DNA from: Ignavibacteria bacterium
GTDB taxonomy: Bacteria > Bacteroidota > Ignavibacteria > Kapaibacteriales > UBA4661
Length of the DNA: 64,000 bases
Assembly: GCA_013298775.1 (NCBI GenBank)
Contig: JAAFIV010000005.1
Location: forward strand, 147,627-211,626
Direction: 5' to 3'
Below, in pieces: positions 20,112 through 29,089 of the stretch. The position numbers were made by a program, and so were the translations under genes. Under the pieces are notes generated by a model. The model saw nothing but the letters and a program-made list of their open reading frames with translations, searched no databases and was not told the DNA's origin. The number at the start of each line of letters is the position of its first letter. Positions within the stretch are counted from its first letter, which is position 1.

Positions 20112-20828
20112 ATGAAAATCGGTCTTTCTAAAGCAAGCGGTTCACCAAATTATGCGAAATATGATGAATGGCTGAAAACAGCCGACCCGCACGTTGAAAC
20201 CATTGATTTATCCTTGCTTCGTCCCGCAGAGGCAGCAAATGTCTTGGAAACCTGTATTGGTCTTGTTCTGACGGGTGGACCCGATGTGCATCCCTCGCGC
20301 TACGGCAAGGAATCCGACCTTGAACGTTGTTCCACTGAAGCAGAACGCGATGAATTAGAATTTGCCTTATACGCAAAAGCAAAAGAATTAAAAATGCCTG
20401 TTTTGGGCGTGTGTCGCGGTGCGCAGCTTATCAATGTTGCCGAAGGCGGGACGCTCGTGATTGATATTCCCGACGACACGAAAACCGCACAGGAACACGC
20501 TCGCATCCAAAACGTTGATGCCGAGCATCCTGTGAATGTTTTGGCGGGTTCGATTATTACCAAAATCACGGGCGACAACGAAGGATTGGTCAATAGTGCG
20601 CATCACCAAGCCGTCGAGAAGGCGGGTGAAAACTTGTACATTAGTGCTGTTTCTGGCGATGGAATTAACGAGGCGATTGAATGGCGCGATTCCTCTGGGA
20701 AGCCCTTCCTGCTTGGTGTGCAATGGCATCCAGAGCGCATGAATTACGCTAATCCATATTCCATTAACATTGCTCGCCATTTTTTATTTGAAGCGGAATC
20801 GTATCAACTATTGGTGAAAAAGGCGTAA
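20112..20828 (+). CDS. Class I glutamine amidotransferase-like hydrolase (peptidase C26, PuuD-like)
   Basis: 238 residues starting MKIGLSKASGSPNY. The triad of class I amidotransferases is visible: nucleophile Cys101 in GVCRGAQLINV, His206 and Glu208 in GVQWHPER. GGPDVHPSRYG near 55-65 and the NSAHHQAV motif are typical of gamma-glutamyl-GABA hydrolases (PuuD family), which release glutamate from gamma-glutamyl compounds. No other putrescine-degradation genes are nearby, so the true substrate is open. Transcribed alone from its own promoter. An upstream in-frame ATG (20073) is rejected because it falls at the predicted transcription start. Confidence 0.85.
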   Translation: MKIGLSKASGSPNYAKYDEWLKTADPHVETIDLSLLRPAEAANVLETCIGLVLTGGPDVHPSRYGKESDLERCSTEAERDELEFALYAKAKELKMPVLGVCRGAQLINVAEGGTLVIDIPDDTKTAQEHARIQNVDAEHPVNVLAGSIITKITGDNEGLVNSAHHQAVEKAGENLYISAVSGDGINEAIEWRDSSGKPFLLGVQWHPERMNYANPYSINIARHFLFEAESYQLLVKKA

Positions 20829-20931
20829 GTGCAGGTGTTTCACAGGCGGCGGAACGCAGGCAGTAGGATAGACAGGGGCTTCTATTCTGGCGGGGGAAAT
20901 TTCCTCGAAATTGCTCTTGCCGAATGGCAAC

Positions 20932-22404
20932 TTACCAATGCAGCACAAAAAACGAAACCATTGCCAAGCACGCTAACAACGCCGAGACCGCGTACAATCT
21001 CTTTTGGCGAGAAACTCCTCCCCACAATGCCATGATGATTGCTGCTACAAAGAGCAACGCAGTAAGAATATAAAAGCGAAAGGGCGCAGATGGCGTTACC
21101 ACACGAAGCCGATAAATACTACTGCGGCTCTCTAAACCAATTGCATCAATACCTGCAAGGCGGAGATACCATTCGCCTTTGGGCATAGCGAGACTCAGTG
21201 TATCCTGCCCCAGAACAAAGGCGTGAAGCGGCTTCTGGAAAGTAATGTCCTCTGCAATTTCAAAGCGTACACGCGGCGATTGCTTCTTCCATTGAAAAAG
21301 CATTTGTCCTGCAAAGAGAGAATCGGTGAGGTTTGGTGAGATAAGCTCTGGCACAGGCGGCAATGGACGTGGCTTCTCAGGCGGTGCGTCAGTTGCAACC
21401 CGGGTTCCAAAGTTTTCTGGTACTTTCATTGCTTCGCCCGTAGCATTCTGCACATTTGCATTTCCTTCATGCACCGAGACGAGCGATTGATTGTTTGTGT
21501 TCAGCTCAATTTTCGCCGCCGTTTTGTTCAATGCCACCGAAACCTCACCATTCGCCGTCTTCACAAGGAGTGGCTCTTGAGTATCCTGTATAGATTTCAT
21601 TTTTACAAACACGCTGCCCTTCATAAGGCGTATCTGCTCGCTTGGTCCGATATTGAGTTTAGTAGAATCAGAGACTACCTGCGTTCCATAAATCATCACC
21701 ACTGAATTTTCCGCAATTTGCACCCGTTGTTTATTTTGAAACGTAATCTCTGCACGGGCTTTATCAATGGTTTGAAGACGGTGATGTTCATAAATCTGTG
21801 TTCCCAAGCGGGCTTCCTGCCAGGTTTCATCCCAAGGAGCTTGTGATAGTACAGATGGCAATAGTGCTGTAATGCGCCCTTCCGCTTGAACGGCTGTTCC
21901 TTTGTCTAGCGTTTGTGGGCGTTCTGTGCGAGAACTCAGCGCAATGATTTCAATGCGACGATTTTGCGCCCGTCCTTCTTCGGTGTCATTATTGATAAGT
22001 GGCTTCATAGAACCTATGCCACGAGTTTTTATGCGTTGTGTAGCAATTCCTTGTGAAACCAAATAGCTGCGTACCGCATCGGCGCGAGCTTCGGAAAGGC
22101 GAAGATTTTGCTCGGGATTGCCAACATTATCGGTATGCCCACTTATCTCAATGATGAGCTGTGGTCGGGCTTTCAGGTAGCCGAGCAATGCCGTAAATTG
22201 CGGACGCTCCGCTTCGGCTATGGTCGAACTACCTTTTTCAAAAACGTTGTTTTTGAAAATGAGCTTTTTTCCCGGACGCAGGTCGAAGGTTGTTTCGCCA
22301 CGTGCTGATTCTGGGCTGACGACACCCCAAATTTTTCCACAACACACCATGCCGTAGAGGATAAACATCAAACCGTTCTTGATAAGTAAAGACCTGATTC
22401 TCAT
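20932..22404 (-). CDS. OmpA-like / FecR-like fusion membrane protein
   Basis: 490 residues from the ATG at 22404. An N-terminal hydrophobic signal (MRIRSLLIKNGLMFILYG) precedes an OmpA C-terminal peptidoglycan-binding domain (about 55-160, ISGHTDNVGNPEQNLRLSEARA, in parts, and GRAQNRRIEI). A FecR-type domain follows (about 200-330: RARITFQ-like strands, IRLMKGSVFVKM, VKTANGEVSVAL), then a beta-rich segment (360-450) and two C-terminal membrane helices (about 435-455 and 465-485). OmpA domains anchor to the wall and FecR domains usually sit in the periplasm and influence sigma factors; this order with a membrane-anchored C-terminus is uncommon. An ECF sigma system lies 1.3 kb away, but a link is speculative. 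Confidence 0.75.
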   Translation of the reverse strand: MRIRSLLIKNGLMFILYGMVCCGKIWGVVSPESARGETTFDLRPGKKLIFKNNVFEKGSSTIAEAERPQFTALLGYLKARPQLIIEISGHTDNVGNPEQNLRLSEARADAVRSYLVSQGIATQRIKTRGIGSMKPLINNDTEEGRAQNRRIEIIALSSRTERPQTLDKGTAVQAEGRITALLPSVLSQAPWDETWQEARLGTQIYEHHRLQTIDKARAEITFQNKQRVQIAENSVVMIYGTQVVSDSTKLNIGPSEQIRLMKGSVFVKMKSIQDTQEPLLVKTANGEVSVALNKTAAKIELNTNNQSLVSVHEGNANVQNATGEAMKVPENFGTRVATDAPPEKPRPLPPVPELISPNLTDSLFAGQMLFQWKKQSPRVRFEIAEDITFQKPLHAFVLGQDTLSLAMPKGEWYLRLAGIDAIGLESRSSIYRLRVVTPSAPFRFYILTALLFVAAIIMALWGGVSRQKRLYAVSALLACLAMVSFFVLHW

Positions 22405-22594
22405 AGGTTTAAATGGCGTTATATTTATATTGCCCTTAAAAATTTTCTGCCTGATATTGCGATAAAGAGAACACACTCACAATTTGATGTTCCGCATCGT
22501 TGTAAAAATTAGCAAATTGCTGTTTCTTCTTCTAAGGATTTGTAGCAATTACCATTCCTTTTTTGGTGCAGTTTGATTTTTCTGTTTCAATTCT

Positions 22595-23161
22595 ATGACC
22601 CAAAAGCGTCTTTTTATTTTTTCAGCACCAAGCGGAGCTGGCAAAACCACGATTGCGCGGCATTTGCTGGAGAAGTTTCCGCAAATGAAGTTCTCCATTT
22701 CCGCAACCACACGCCCGCGCCGCGAGAAAGAAACCCACGCCAAAGACTATTATTTCCTTAGCAAAGGAGAGTTTCAAACAGCCCTTCGCGCAAACGAACT
22801 CGCGGAATATGAGGAAATTTTTGGTAATTTTTACGGCACTCTCAAAAGCGAGATAAATGCCGCGCTCAGTGAGGGAAAACTTCTCGTCTTTGACATTGAC
22901 GTAAAAGGCGCACTGAGCCTTCAACGCGCTTACCCAGATGATTCGTTGCTCATTTTTGTCGCGCCGCCGAGCATGGAAATTTTGCAACAACGCCTCACCG
23001 AACGCAATACGGAATCCGCCGAGCAGCTTCGTTTGCGCCTTGCCCGTGCGGAAATGGAACTACAAGAGCAAGGAAAATTCGATGAAATTATTGTGAATGA
23101 TACTCTTGAACATTCCTTCCAAGCCGCACGGGAACTGGTGTATAAGTATGCTAGACTTTAG
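22595..23161 (+). CDS. gmk: Guanylate kinase
   Basis: 188 residues. It phosphorylates GMP to GDP, essential for GTP, dGTP and cyclic-nucleotide pools. The P-loop SAPSGAGKTT is at 9-18; the GMP-binding region SATTRPRREKETHAKDYYF (about 36-54) and the VFDIDVKGALSLQ segment (about 97-110) are standard. Normal length. It is followed by a palindromic repeat that could also act as a terminator, then by a glycosyltransferase gene on the same strand. Confidence 0.96.
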   Translation: MTQKRLFIFSAPSGAGKTTIARHLLEKFPQMKFSISATTRPRREKETHAKDYYFLSKGEFQTALRANELAEYEEIFGNFYGTLKSEINAALSEGKLLVFDIDVKGALSLQRAYPDDSLLIFVAPPSMEILQQRLTERNTESAEQLRLRLARAEMELQEQGKFDEIIVNDTLEHSFQAARELVYKYARL

Positions 23162-23242
23162 TAGTGGCACAGACATTCTTGTCTGTGTTTTTTTACTTGA
23201 ACCCAGCACCAACACTCACAGACAGGAATGTCTGTGCCACTA
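23162..23242. repeat. Short palindromic repeat, CACAGACAAGAATG family
   Basis: 26-bp arms: TAGTGGCACAGACATTCTTG... (23162-23187) and its complement (23217-23242), one mismatch. The same sequence forms the ends of the foldback element at 10219-10603. The element starts within two bases of the gmk stop and fills the gap before the next gene. Confidence 0.85.
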
Positions 23243-23306
23243 ATTGATGTTTTTGTATTCCACAAAAACAGCTGCCATTTTCTTTCCATCTTTTGAATTG
23301 ACCGAT

Positions 23307-24482
23307 ATGCTTACGGTACTGATTTACATGGCATTAGCTATTCTGACGGTGTTTGTGTGTATTGCGCTCTACAATTACTTGACTGCGCCAATGCTCCGCA
23401 CAGTGCCAAGCCCAACCGCACGAAACGAATACGCCTCCACGCCGCGAGTATCGGTGCTGATTCCAGCCCGCAATGAAGAAGCAAATATCGCTCAGTGTTT
23501 GCAAGGTTTGTGTGCGCAGAATTATCCGCAACTGGAAATTATCGTTGTAGATGACCATTCCACCGACCGCACCGCAGAAATTGTACAATCCTTTGCGGCA
23601 CAATACCCGCATATTCGCTTGCTTGAAGGCAGACCGCTTCCGCCAGAATGGACGGGCAAAAACTGGGCGTGTCAGCAACTAAGCGCATCAGCAACAGGAA
23701 CAATCCTCATTTTCACCGATGCCGACAACACCCACGCGCCAAACGCCGTGCTGAACACGGTTCGCTGGATGCAACGCTACGACCTTAGCATGATTTCTGC
23801 TTTCCCCGAACAGCGCACCCTCACGATGCCCGAACAGCTTGCCGTTCCTGTCGTGGATACGTTTGTGTATGCGGGTTTGCCGCTTTGGCTCACGTATCAT
23901 TCGCCATATCCATCGCTGGCTGCCGCAAATGGTCAATGGATAGCCTTCACGCGACAAGCATATATCGAACTTGGCGGGCATTTGTCGGTACGCAAACACG
24001 TTGTGGAAGATGTGGAACTGAGCCGCGCCGCCAAACAACGCGGTTTCCGAATGCTCACCACTGCTGGCACTGACCTCATTTTCTGCCGAATGTACTCGAG
24101 TTTTGATGGCGTGTGGAATGGATTTACCAAGAATTTGTTTGGTTTAGTTGGCTACAACAGCATTGCCTTTTTCGTGCTACTCACGATGCTCTTTATGGCG
24201 TGTATTCTTCCCTACTTCACGGTCTGGTTTGCGGAATATCGCTGGATTTCGCTCGGCGCGATTGCTCTCAATCTCCTCTTGCGCTTTCTCGTTGCGCAAA
24301 AATTCAAGCATCCTTTGTGGCAAAGCGTGGTGCTGCATCCCGTCGGAATTGGCTTCATTATTGGTATTGGGCTAAATTCACTGCGCAAAGTGAAAAATGG
24401 CACTATCCAATGGAAAAACCGTGATATTGATACGAGCGCACTCCTGAAAACAATTTCGCTCGAAGATGCGATGAAAGGCTAA
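23307..24482 (+). CDS. Family 2 glycosyltransferase, membrane-anchored (CrtQ-like)
   Basis: 391 residues from the ATG at 23307. One N-terminal membrane helix (1-22) is followed by a GT-A domain: VSVLIPARNEEANI, VVDDHSTDRT (nucleotide-binding Asp), FTDADNTH (DxD-type metal site) and EDVELSRAAKQRGFR (catalytic Asp region). Three hydrophobic helices follow near residues 285-375. Architecture and motifs resemble glycosyltransferases of carotenoid or glycolipid assembly such as CrtQ, but no carotenoid genes are adjacent, so the substrate is unknown. The neighbours (gmk, 3HCDH-like gene, YfhO-type protein) share strand but are separated by repeats. Confidence 0.82.
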   Translation: MLTVLIYMALAILTVFVCIALYNYLTAPMLRTVPSPTARNEYASTPRVSVLIPARNEEANIAQCLQGLCAQNYPQLEIIVVDDHSTDRTAEIVQSFAAQYPHIRLLEGRPLPPEWTGKNWACQQLSASATGTILIFTDADNTHAPNAVLNTVRWMQRYDLSMISAFPEQRTLTMPEQLAVPVVDTFVYAGLPLWLTYHSPYPSLAAANGQWIAFTRQAYIELGGHLSVRKHVVEDVELSRAAKQRGFRMLTTAGTDLIFCRMYSSFDGVWNGFTKNLFGLVGYNSIAFFVLLTMLFMACILPYFTVWFAEYRWISLGAIALNLLLRFLVAQKFKHPLWQSVVLHPVGIGFIIGIGLNSLRKVKNGTIQWKNRDIDTSALLKTISLEDAMKG

Positions 24483-24486
24483 ACGA

Positions 24487-24591
24487 GGTGAGGGTCTCGC
24501 TTCTTCGCGAGGCTCTCACTTCCTCACTCACACGCTCTCTTGCGTCAAAGTGAGACCCTCGCTGAGGAAACGAGAGCCTCACTTCAAACTG
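24487..24591. repeat. Palindromic repeat, GTGAGACCCTCGC family (copy 1)
   Basis: Two inverted modules: AGGTGAGGGTCTCGCTTC... GAGGCTCTCACTTC on the left and AGTGAGACCCTCGCTGAG... GAGAGCCTCACTTC on the right. The same words recur at 28374-28412 and 33540-33622. Lies directly after the glycosyltransferase stop. Confidence 0.8.
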
Positions 24592-24624
24592 ACTATTTCA
24601 AAATTTCTCAAGCACCTTAGATTT

Positions 24625-25437
24625 ATGCCAATTTTCCAACTCGTTGATTCCCAACGCGGTATTCTGATAATCGCAAACGACGCAGATACGCGCTCTACGC
24701 GGCATATCGCCTTGTTGTGCAAAGAGAAGAATCACTACTTTCGTATTTTCACCGAGAATCCTCTGGATGACGCATGGGAAGACATTCAAGACCATGTTTT
24801 CAACGATATTGATGATACTCGTGCTTTCTCGCCGCATATTATTGTGGATTGCAATATCATCGTCCGCGACGACGCAGAATACATTATGCTGATAGACGAG
24901 CATCCCGATAGCATCGTTTTAAGTCTTTCCCCAACAACGACATCTGCCGCTCTTGCCCGTATTTATACGAGCATCAACATTGCACGAGTGAATCTTCTTT
25001 CTGGTTTTTTTCCGCAAATGCAAACCGTAGAATTCGCGCCCGTTGTAACCATGAGCGAGGAGCATAAATATCAGGCAATACATTTTTTGGAGAGCTTGGG
25101 CGTGCAGACCGAAGAAATTCAAGATGTGGTCGGATTCATTACACCCCGCATTGTTGCTATGCTGGTGAATGAAGCTGCCTTTACGCTGATGGAAGAAACC
25201 GCCGGAATAAAGGATATTGATTTAGCAATGAAATTCGGCACAAATTACCCGCTTGCTCCCTTCCAATGGTCAGACGAAATTGGTACAGATGTGGTCGTTG
25301 CTATTCTCGACGCGCTCTATGCGGAATATCATCAGGAACGCTACCGCGTGTGCCGTTTGCTCAGGCAGTATGTGAGCTTGAATTTGCTTGGAAAGAGCAT
25401 CGGTGCTGGGTTTTATTCGTATAATTCTGGGATATAA
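24625..25437 (+). CDS. 3-hydroxyacyl-CoA dehydrogenase-like protein with degenerate NAD domain
   Basis: 270 residues from the ATG at 24625. The C-terminal 100 residues match the 3HCDH helical domain: GFITPRIVAMLVNEAAFTLM, then DIDLAMKFGTNYPLAPFQW and LLGKSIGAGFYSY. The N-terminal half, where an NAD-binding GxGxxG should be, reads GILIIANDADTRSTRHIA and lacks it, and the catalytic His/Glu pair of active dehydrogenases is not recognisable. It is therefore probably not a standard hydroxyacyl-CoA dehydrogenase; it could be a binding or regulatory paralogue. A palindromic repeat follows immediately. Confidence 0.72.
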   Translation: MPIFQLVDSQRGILIIANDADTRSTRHIALLCKEKNHYFRIFTENPLDDAWEDIQDHVFNDIDDTRAFSPHIIVDCNIIVRDDAEYIMLIDEHPDSIVLSLSPTTTSAALARIYTSINIARVNLLSGFFPQMQTVEFAPVVTMSEEHKYQAIHFLESLGVQTEEIQDVVGFITPRIVAMLVNEAAFTLMEETAGIKDIDLAMKFGTNYPLAPFQWSDEIGTDVVVAILDALYAEYHQERYRVCRLLRQYVSLNLLGKSIGAGFYSYNSGI

Positions 25438-25463
25438 TTTCAGTTTCTCACTTTGTGCAGGAG

Positions 25464-25576
25464 ACCCCTCACCCAACCCTCTCCCAGAGGGAGAGGGCTT
25501 CAGAATCTTGTGCTTTCCAACCCTCGCCCTTTGGGAGAGGGTCTCGCACCGTCTTCGGAGCGAGGGGTGAGGGCAT
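25464..25576. repeat. Palindromic repeat, CCCTCTCCCAGAGGGAGAGGG family (copy 1)
   Basis: Two nested palindromes, CCCTCTCCCAGAGGGAGAGG and CCCTCGCCCTTTGGGAGAGG, flanked by inverted ACCCCTCACCC / GGGGTGAGGG ends. A related element is at 44293-44393. It lies between the 3HCDH-like gene and the YfhO-type gene. Confidence 0.8.
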
Positions 25577-25641
25577 ACAGTGTGCGTAAAGTGGGGCAAC
25601 ATTACCTTTTCATCTCAACCCCTGTTTGTGGAGGAAATTTC

Positions 25642-28347
25642 ATGGCAAAACAGCCACACCCGTCTTCGGCGCAGAAACCGCGTCCTTCCGTAATCCCCGA
25701 ACAATATCACTCGCTCTTGTACTGCGCCGCTCTAGCGATTGCGGTGCTGATATTCTTGCGCTCAACGCTCTTTGGCGGCGGCGTATTTGTGTCGTCCGAC
25801 GGCATTTCCTCTGGGAGCTTTGTTCCCTACTTGGAAGCAGCGAAGAAGGCGGGAGAATTTCCCCTCTGGCTGCCGCATATTTTTTCGGGTTTGCCGAGCT
25901 ACGCTGCCCTTCTCACGACGGGCGACCGGTGGTGGGATGTGATAATGGTGGTGTTTTACGGCATCACCAATGGCATTGGAAGCCTCTTCCAGAGCGATGC
26001 AGCGCGGGTTGGTAGCTTTTACATTATCTACGGCATTGGCTTGTTTTTGCTGATGCGCATGAAGCAGCACGACCGCTTCGCGGCGTTCTTCACGGCATTT
26101 GCGGGCATTTTTTCAACCTTCGTGATTGTCTGGGTCATGATTGGACACAACACGAAACCAATGGCGTTAATGACCTTACCGTATATTCTGATGTGCTTAG
26201 AAAAGCTCCGCGAGCGGTTTAGCATCTTTTACGCGGCGGTGCTGTTTATCGTGGTGCATATTTTGGTGGAATCCACACACGTACAGATGAGCTTTTATGC
26301 GGCGTGTTGCTTTGGGTTGTATTTCGTCTTTGAGACCATTTCGCGCCTTGTAAAAAAAGAAGCAATTACAGGCATTATGCGAGCGGCGGGCGTACTTGTG
26401 GTGGCGGGCGGTTTGGCGTTTGCAATGGCTTCCGACCGCTATTTGTCGGTGTTGGAATACACGCCCTACTCCACGCGCAGCACCGCGCCGATTGAAAAAA
26501 CCGTCGGGCAAAAGCAGGATGCTTCGGGCGGTTTTGATTACGAATACGCGACAAATTGGTCGTTTTCACCCGAAGAAATGATGACCTTTTTTGTGCCGAA
26601 TTACTTCGGTTTTGGGAAAATGAAAATCGGCGAAGAAGTGCAATCCACCTACTGGGGACAAATGCCCTTCACCGACGCAGCAAACTACATGGGCATTGGC
26701 GTACTCGTGCTGGCGGGCTTTGGCGCGTGGAAGTTTCGGCGCGATTCCTTTGTGCAGTTCCTCGTCGCAATGGCTCTCTTCGCGCTTGTGCTGTCATTTG
26801 GGAAAAATCTGCCTCTTCTGTACAATTTCTTTTTCAATGTTGTTCCCGGATTCAACAAGTTTCGTGCGCCCTCGATGGCACTCGCGCTCACGCAATTTGC
26901 GGTGCCAATTCTCGCGGGCTTCGGTATAACCGCGCTTCTTGCCGTGCGTCGCGGTGTGGCGTTTCATAGCGAATCGGACGAAGCAGACCATACGGAAACA
27001 TCAGAAATTCATAAAGATTCGCACAAAGATTCTCACAAGGACGCGCATAAACACACGCACGGTGCGCACGATGCCGCTCGCACTCGTGGCGCGAAAAAGC
27101 AGAACACGGATTCGCCAGAATTGCAGCAAGCGCAGCGAAATTGGTTGCTTTTTGGTGTCGGCGGAACGGCGTTATTCCTTGTTGCGGGGCTGTTGTTTGG
27201 CGTTGTTGGCAAGGAATCGTATCGCTCGGCAGTGCAGACGGCAACAAAGGCGCAATACGCGCCCGCAATCGCGCAATATCAAGGCACAGAGCAGTTTGTA
27301 GGTGTGCAGCAGCGCGTGGAACAGATTGCGCAAGAACGCTCGGCGCAAGTGTATGACTTGATGATAACGGATTGGTACGTTACGGCGTTTATCGCGCTCG
27401 CGTTCGCGCTTGCCGTGTGGCTATTTGTGCGGAAAATGTTGCCCGAAACGCTCTTCTTTGCTGCGCTCGCGCTGCTTCTTGTCATTGACCTTTGGCGCGT
27501 GGACCTTCGCCCAATGGAAATTTCCAAGCAAGATTACAAACAATCCGTTTTCCGCAAAACCGACGCAATTTCCTTCATCCAGCAAGATACCTCGCTTTTC
27601 CGCGTGGCAGATTTCGCGCAGCAAGCAAACGTGCTGGCGTACTTCGGTTTGCAACACGTTCACGGTTATCATTCGGCAAAGATGAGGATTTATCAGGATT
27701 TGCTGGATGTTGCGGGCAATGGCGGTGGCTCGGTGATTACAAATCCGTTTTTGTGGAATTTGATGAACGTGAAGTATATTCTCTCCGACCGCCCGATTAG
27801 CGAAGGAATGGAGCCGAGTTTCAAATCGCAGGAAACGCAAATGTTGGTGTATGAGAATCCGTCCGTGTTGCCACGCGCATTTTTGGTGAATAAAGTCCAA
27901 GTGGCGCAGCAAATGGAGATTTTACAGCATTTGAAAAAAGGCGATTTTAGCGCGTTGGATGTTGCCTTTATCGAAAAACCGCTTTCAATTCCGCTTGATA
28001 CCATCGTTGGCGAGCCAATCGAGCATGTAAACCGCGTAAAATCTACCACGTTCAAAAATGAATTGGTCAAATTCGAGGTGGATGCGACGGGAACGAACTT
28101 TTTGTTTGTGAGCGAAGTATATTATCCAGCAGGTTGGAAAGCGTATATTGACGGCAAAGAAACGGAAATTGTGAAAGCAAATTACGCCTTTCGTGGCGTG
28201 GTCGTGCCGCAAGGAAAACACACCGTCGAGATGCGCTTCACCTCTCAAAAATTCTCGCTTGGCAAGAATCTCAGCCTTGCTGGAAACGTGATTGTTCTCG
28301 CGCTCTTAGGCGTAGGCGTTTGGCAAATGAGAAAGCCGAAAGCCTGA
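25642..28347 (+). CDS. YfhO-type polytopic membrane protein
   Basis: 901 residues from the ATG at 25642, preceded by GGAGG at 25631-25635, which decides the start. About a dozen membrane helices are spread over residues 30-470 and 500-600 plus one near the C-terminus, around a large soluble C-terminal part. This matches the YfhO family of GT-C-like membrane proteins, thought to glycosylate lipids or wall polymers. VFVSSDGISSGSFVPYLEAA near 50-70 is where GT-C enzymes carry the acidic site. Unusual: residues 441-490 form a His/Asp/Lys-rich loop (HKDSHKDSHKDAHKHTHGAH). The preceding membrane glycosyltransferase suggests a shared glycan or glycolipid role. Confidence 0.8.
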   Translation: MAKQPHPSSAQKPRPSVIPEQYHSLLYCAALAIAVLIFLRSTLFGGGVFVSSDGISSGSFVPYLEAAKKAGEFPLWLPHIFSGLPSYAALLTTGDRWWDVIMVVFYGITNGIGSLFQSDAARVGSFYIIYGIGLFLLMRMKQHDRFAAFFTAFAGIFSTFVIVWVMIGHNTKPMALMTLPYILMCLEKLRERFSIFYAAVLFIVVHILVESTHVQMSFYAACCFGLYFVFETISRLVKKEAITGIMRAAGVLVVAGGLAFAMASDRYLSVLEYTPYSTRSTAPIEKTVGQKQDASGGFDYEYATNWSFSPEEMMTFFVPNYFGFGKMKIGEEVQSTYWGQMPFTDAANYMGIGVLVLAGFGAWKFRRDSFVQFLVAMALFALVLSFGKNLPLLYNFFFNVVPGFNKFRAPSMALALTQFAVPILAGFGITALLAVRRGVAFHSESDEADHTETSEIHKDSHKDSHKDAHKHTHGAHDAARTRGAKKQNTDSPELQQAQRNWLLFGVGGTALFLVAGLLFGVVGKESYRSAVQTATKAQYAPAIAQYQGTEQFVGVQQRVEQIAQERSAQVYDLMITDWYVTAFIALAFALAVWLFVRKMLPETLFFAALALLLVIDLWRVDLRPMEISKQDYKQSVFRKTDAISFIQQDTSLFRVADFAQQANVLAYFGLQHVHGYHSAKMRIYQDLLDVAGNGGGSVITNPFLWNLMNVKYILSDRPISEGMEPSFKSQETQMLVYENPSVLPRAFLVNKVQVAQQMEILQHLKKGDFSALDVAFIEKPLSIPLDTIVGEPIEHVNRVKSTTFKNELVKFEVDATGTNFLFVSEVYYPAGWKAYIDGKETEIVKANYAFRGVVVPQGKHTVEMRFTSQKFSLGKNLSLAGNVIVLALLGVGVWQMRKPKA

Positions 28348-28373
28348 TACATACTGGCATTGACAGATTTTCC

Positions 28374-28412
28374 GTGAGGCTCTGACTTCTTAGTCAGGGT
28401 CTCACTTTTTTT
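28374..28412. repeat. Palindromic repeat, GTGAGACCCTCGC family (short copy 2)
   Basis: GTGAGGCTCTGACTTC followed by its near complement GTCAGGGTCTCAC and a T-run. It can serve as the terminator of the YfhO-type gene, which ends 27 bp upstream. Confidence 0.7.
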
Positions 28413-28447
28413 CTAACCCTCTTGACTTCAAACCCGCACCAAACCTC

Positions 28448-29089
28448 ATGGCACAGCAACCTCTCACGACACAAGAACTCACCACGTACATCCACGAACA
28501 CCTTGAACACAAGGCAGAATCTACCTTGCAGGTAATTGAAATTCCCGATGAGATTTTTTGGAACATTCAAAAAGAACAAGCAAAAGAGCTTGCCGAACAC
28601 TTTGGCACAAACGTCTTTCTTCGGCTTCCCGCCTCCGAGCGAGTATTTTTTGAATGGCTAAAAGAGCAAGAAGAAAGCGTCTGGAACGACCTCTGGGCAA
28701 GCGATTTCCCTGATGAAACCGAGCAGACCGAGCCATATCTGGTGGGAATCGGCTTGCTGCCTGAAATGGTTACGGAAGCGCGTGGTTTCCCGATTTGCGA
28801 CCTCTCCACACAGCCAAACTACTTTTTTTCCTACAAAAACTTCAATGCCGAAGAAATTAAACCCATGATAGATGCTGTTGTTCAGCGCATGGAGGACGGC
28901 AAAGAACTCTCGGCAAAAGAGGGATTTCTCATGGAAATACGCCGTGCGCCGATAGATGCGTGGCGGTTTGCATACACGTATGGTCAGCCAATTCAAGCAA
29001 TAAAGCGCGTTGCAGCAGATTTAGTCGAAGACGGCGTGTTGCGCACGGCAGACCGCGAGAATATGTCGGACTTTTGGGGTTGGGAGTAG
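28448..29089 (+). CDS. Hypothetical protein, 213 residues
   Basis: I do not recognise a family. The protein is acidic and cytoplasmic-looking: no signal peptide or membrane helix. It is rich in Glu and aromatic residues (ESVWNDLWASDFPDETEQ in the middle, WRFAYTYGQPIQAIKR and a DFWGWE C-terminus). The ATG at 28448 follows a short repeat and a 35-bp spacer. Frame-long coding composition and length support a real gene. Same strand as the YfhO-type gene upstream; no functional link is visible. Confidence 0.65.
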   Translation: MAQQPLTTQELTTYIHEHLEHKAESTLQVIEIPDEIFWNIQKEQAKELAEHFGTNVFLRLPASERVFFEWLKEQEESVWNDLWASDFPDETEQTEPYLVGIGLLPEMVTEARGFPICDLSTQPNYFFSYKNFNAEEIKPMIDAVVQRMEDGKELSAKEGFLMEIRRAPIDAWRFAYTYGQPIQAIKRVAADLVEDGVLRTADRENMSDFWGWE

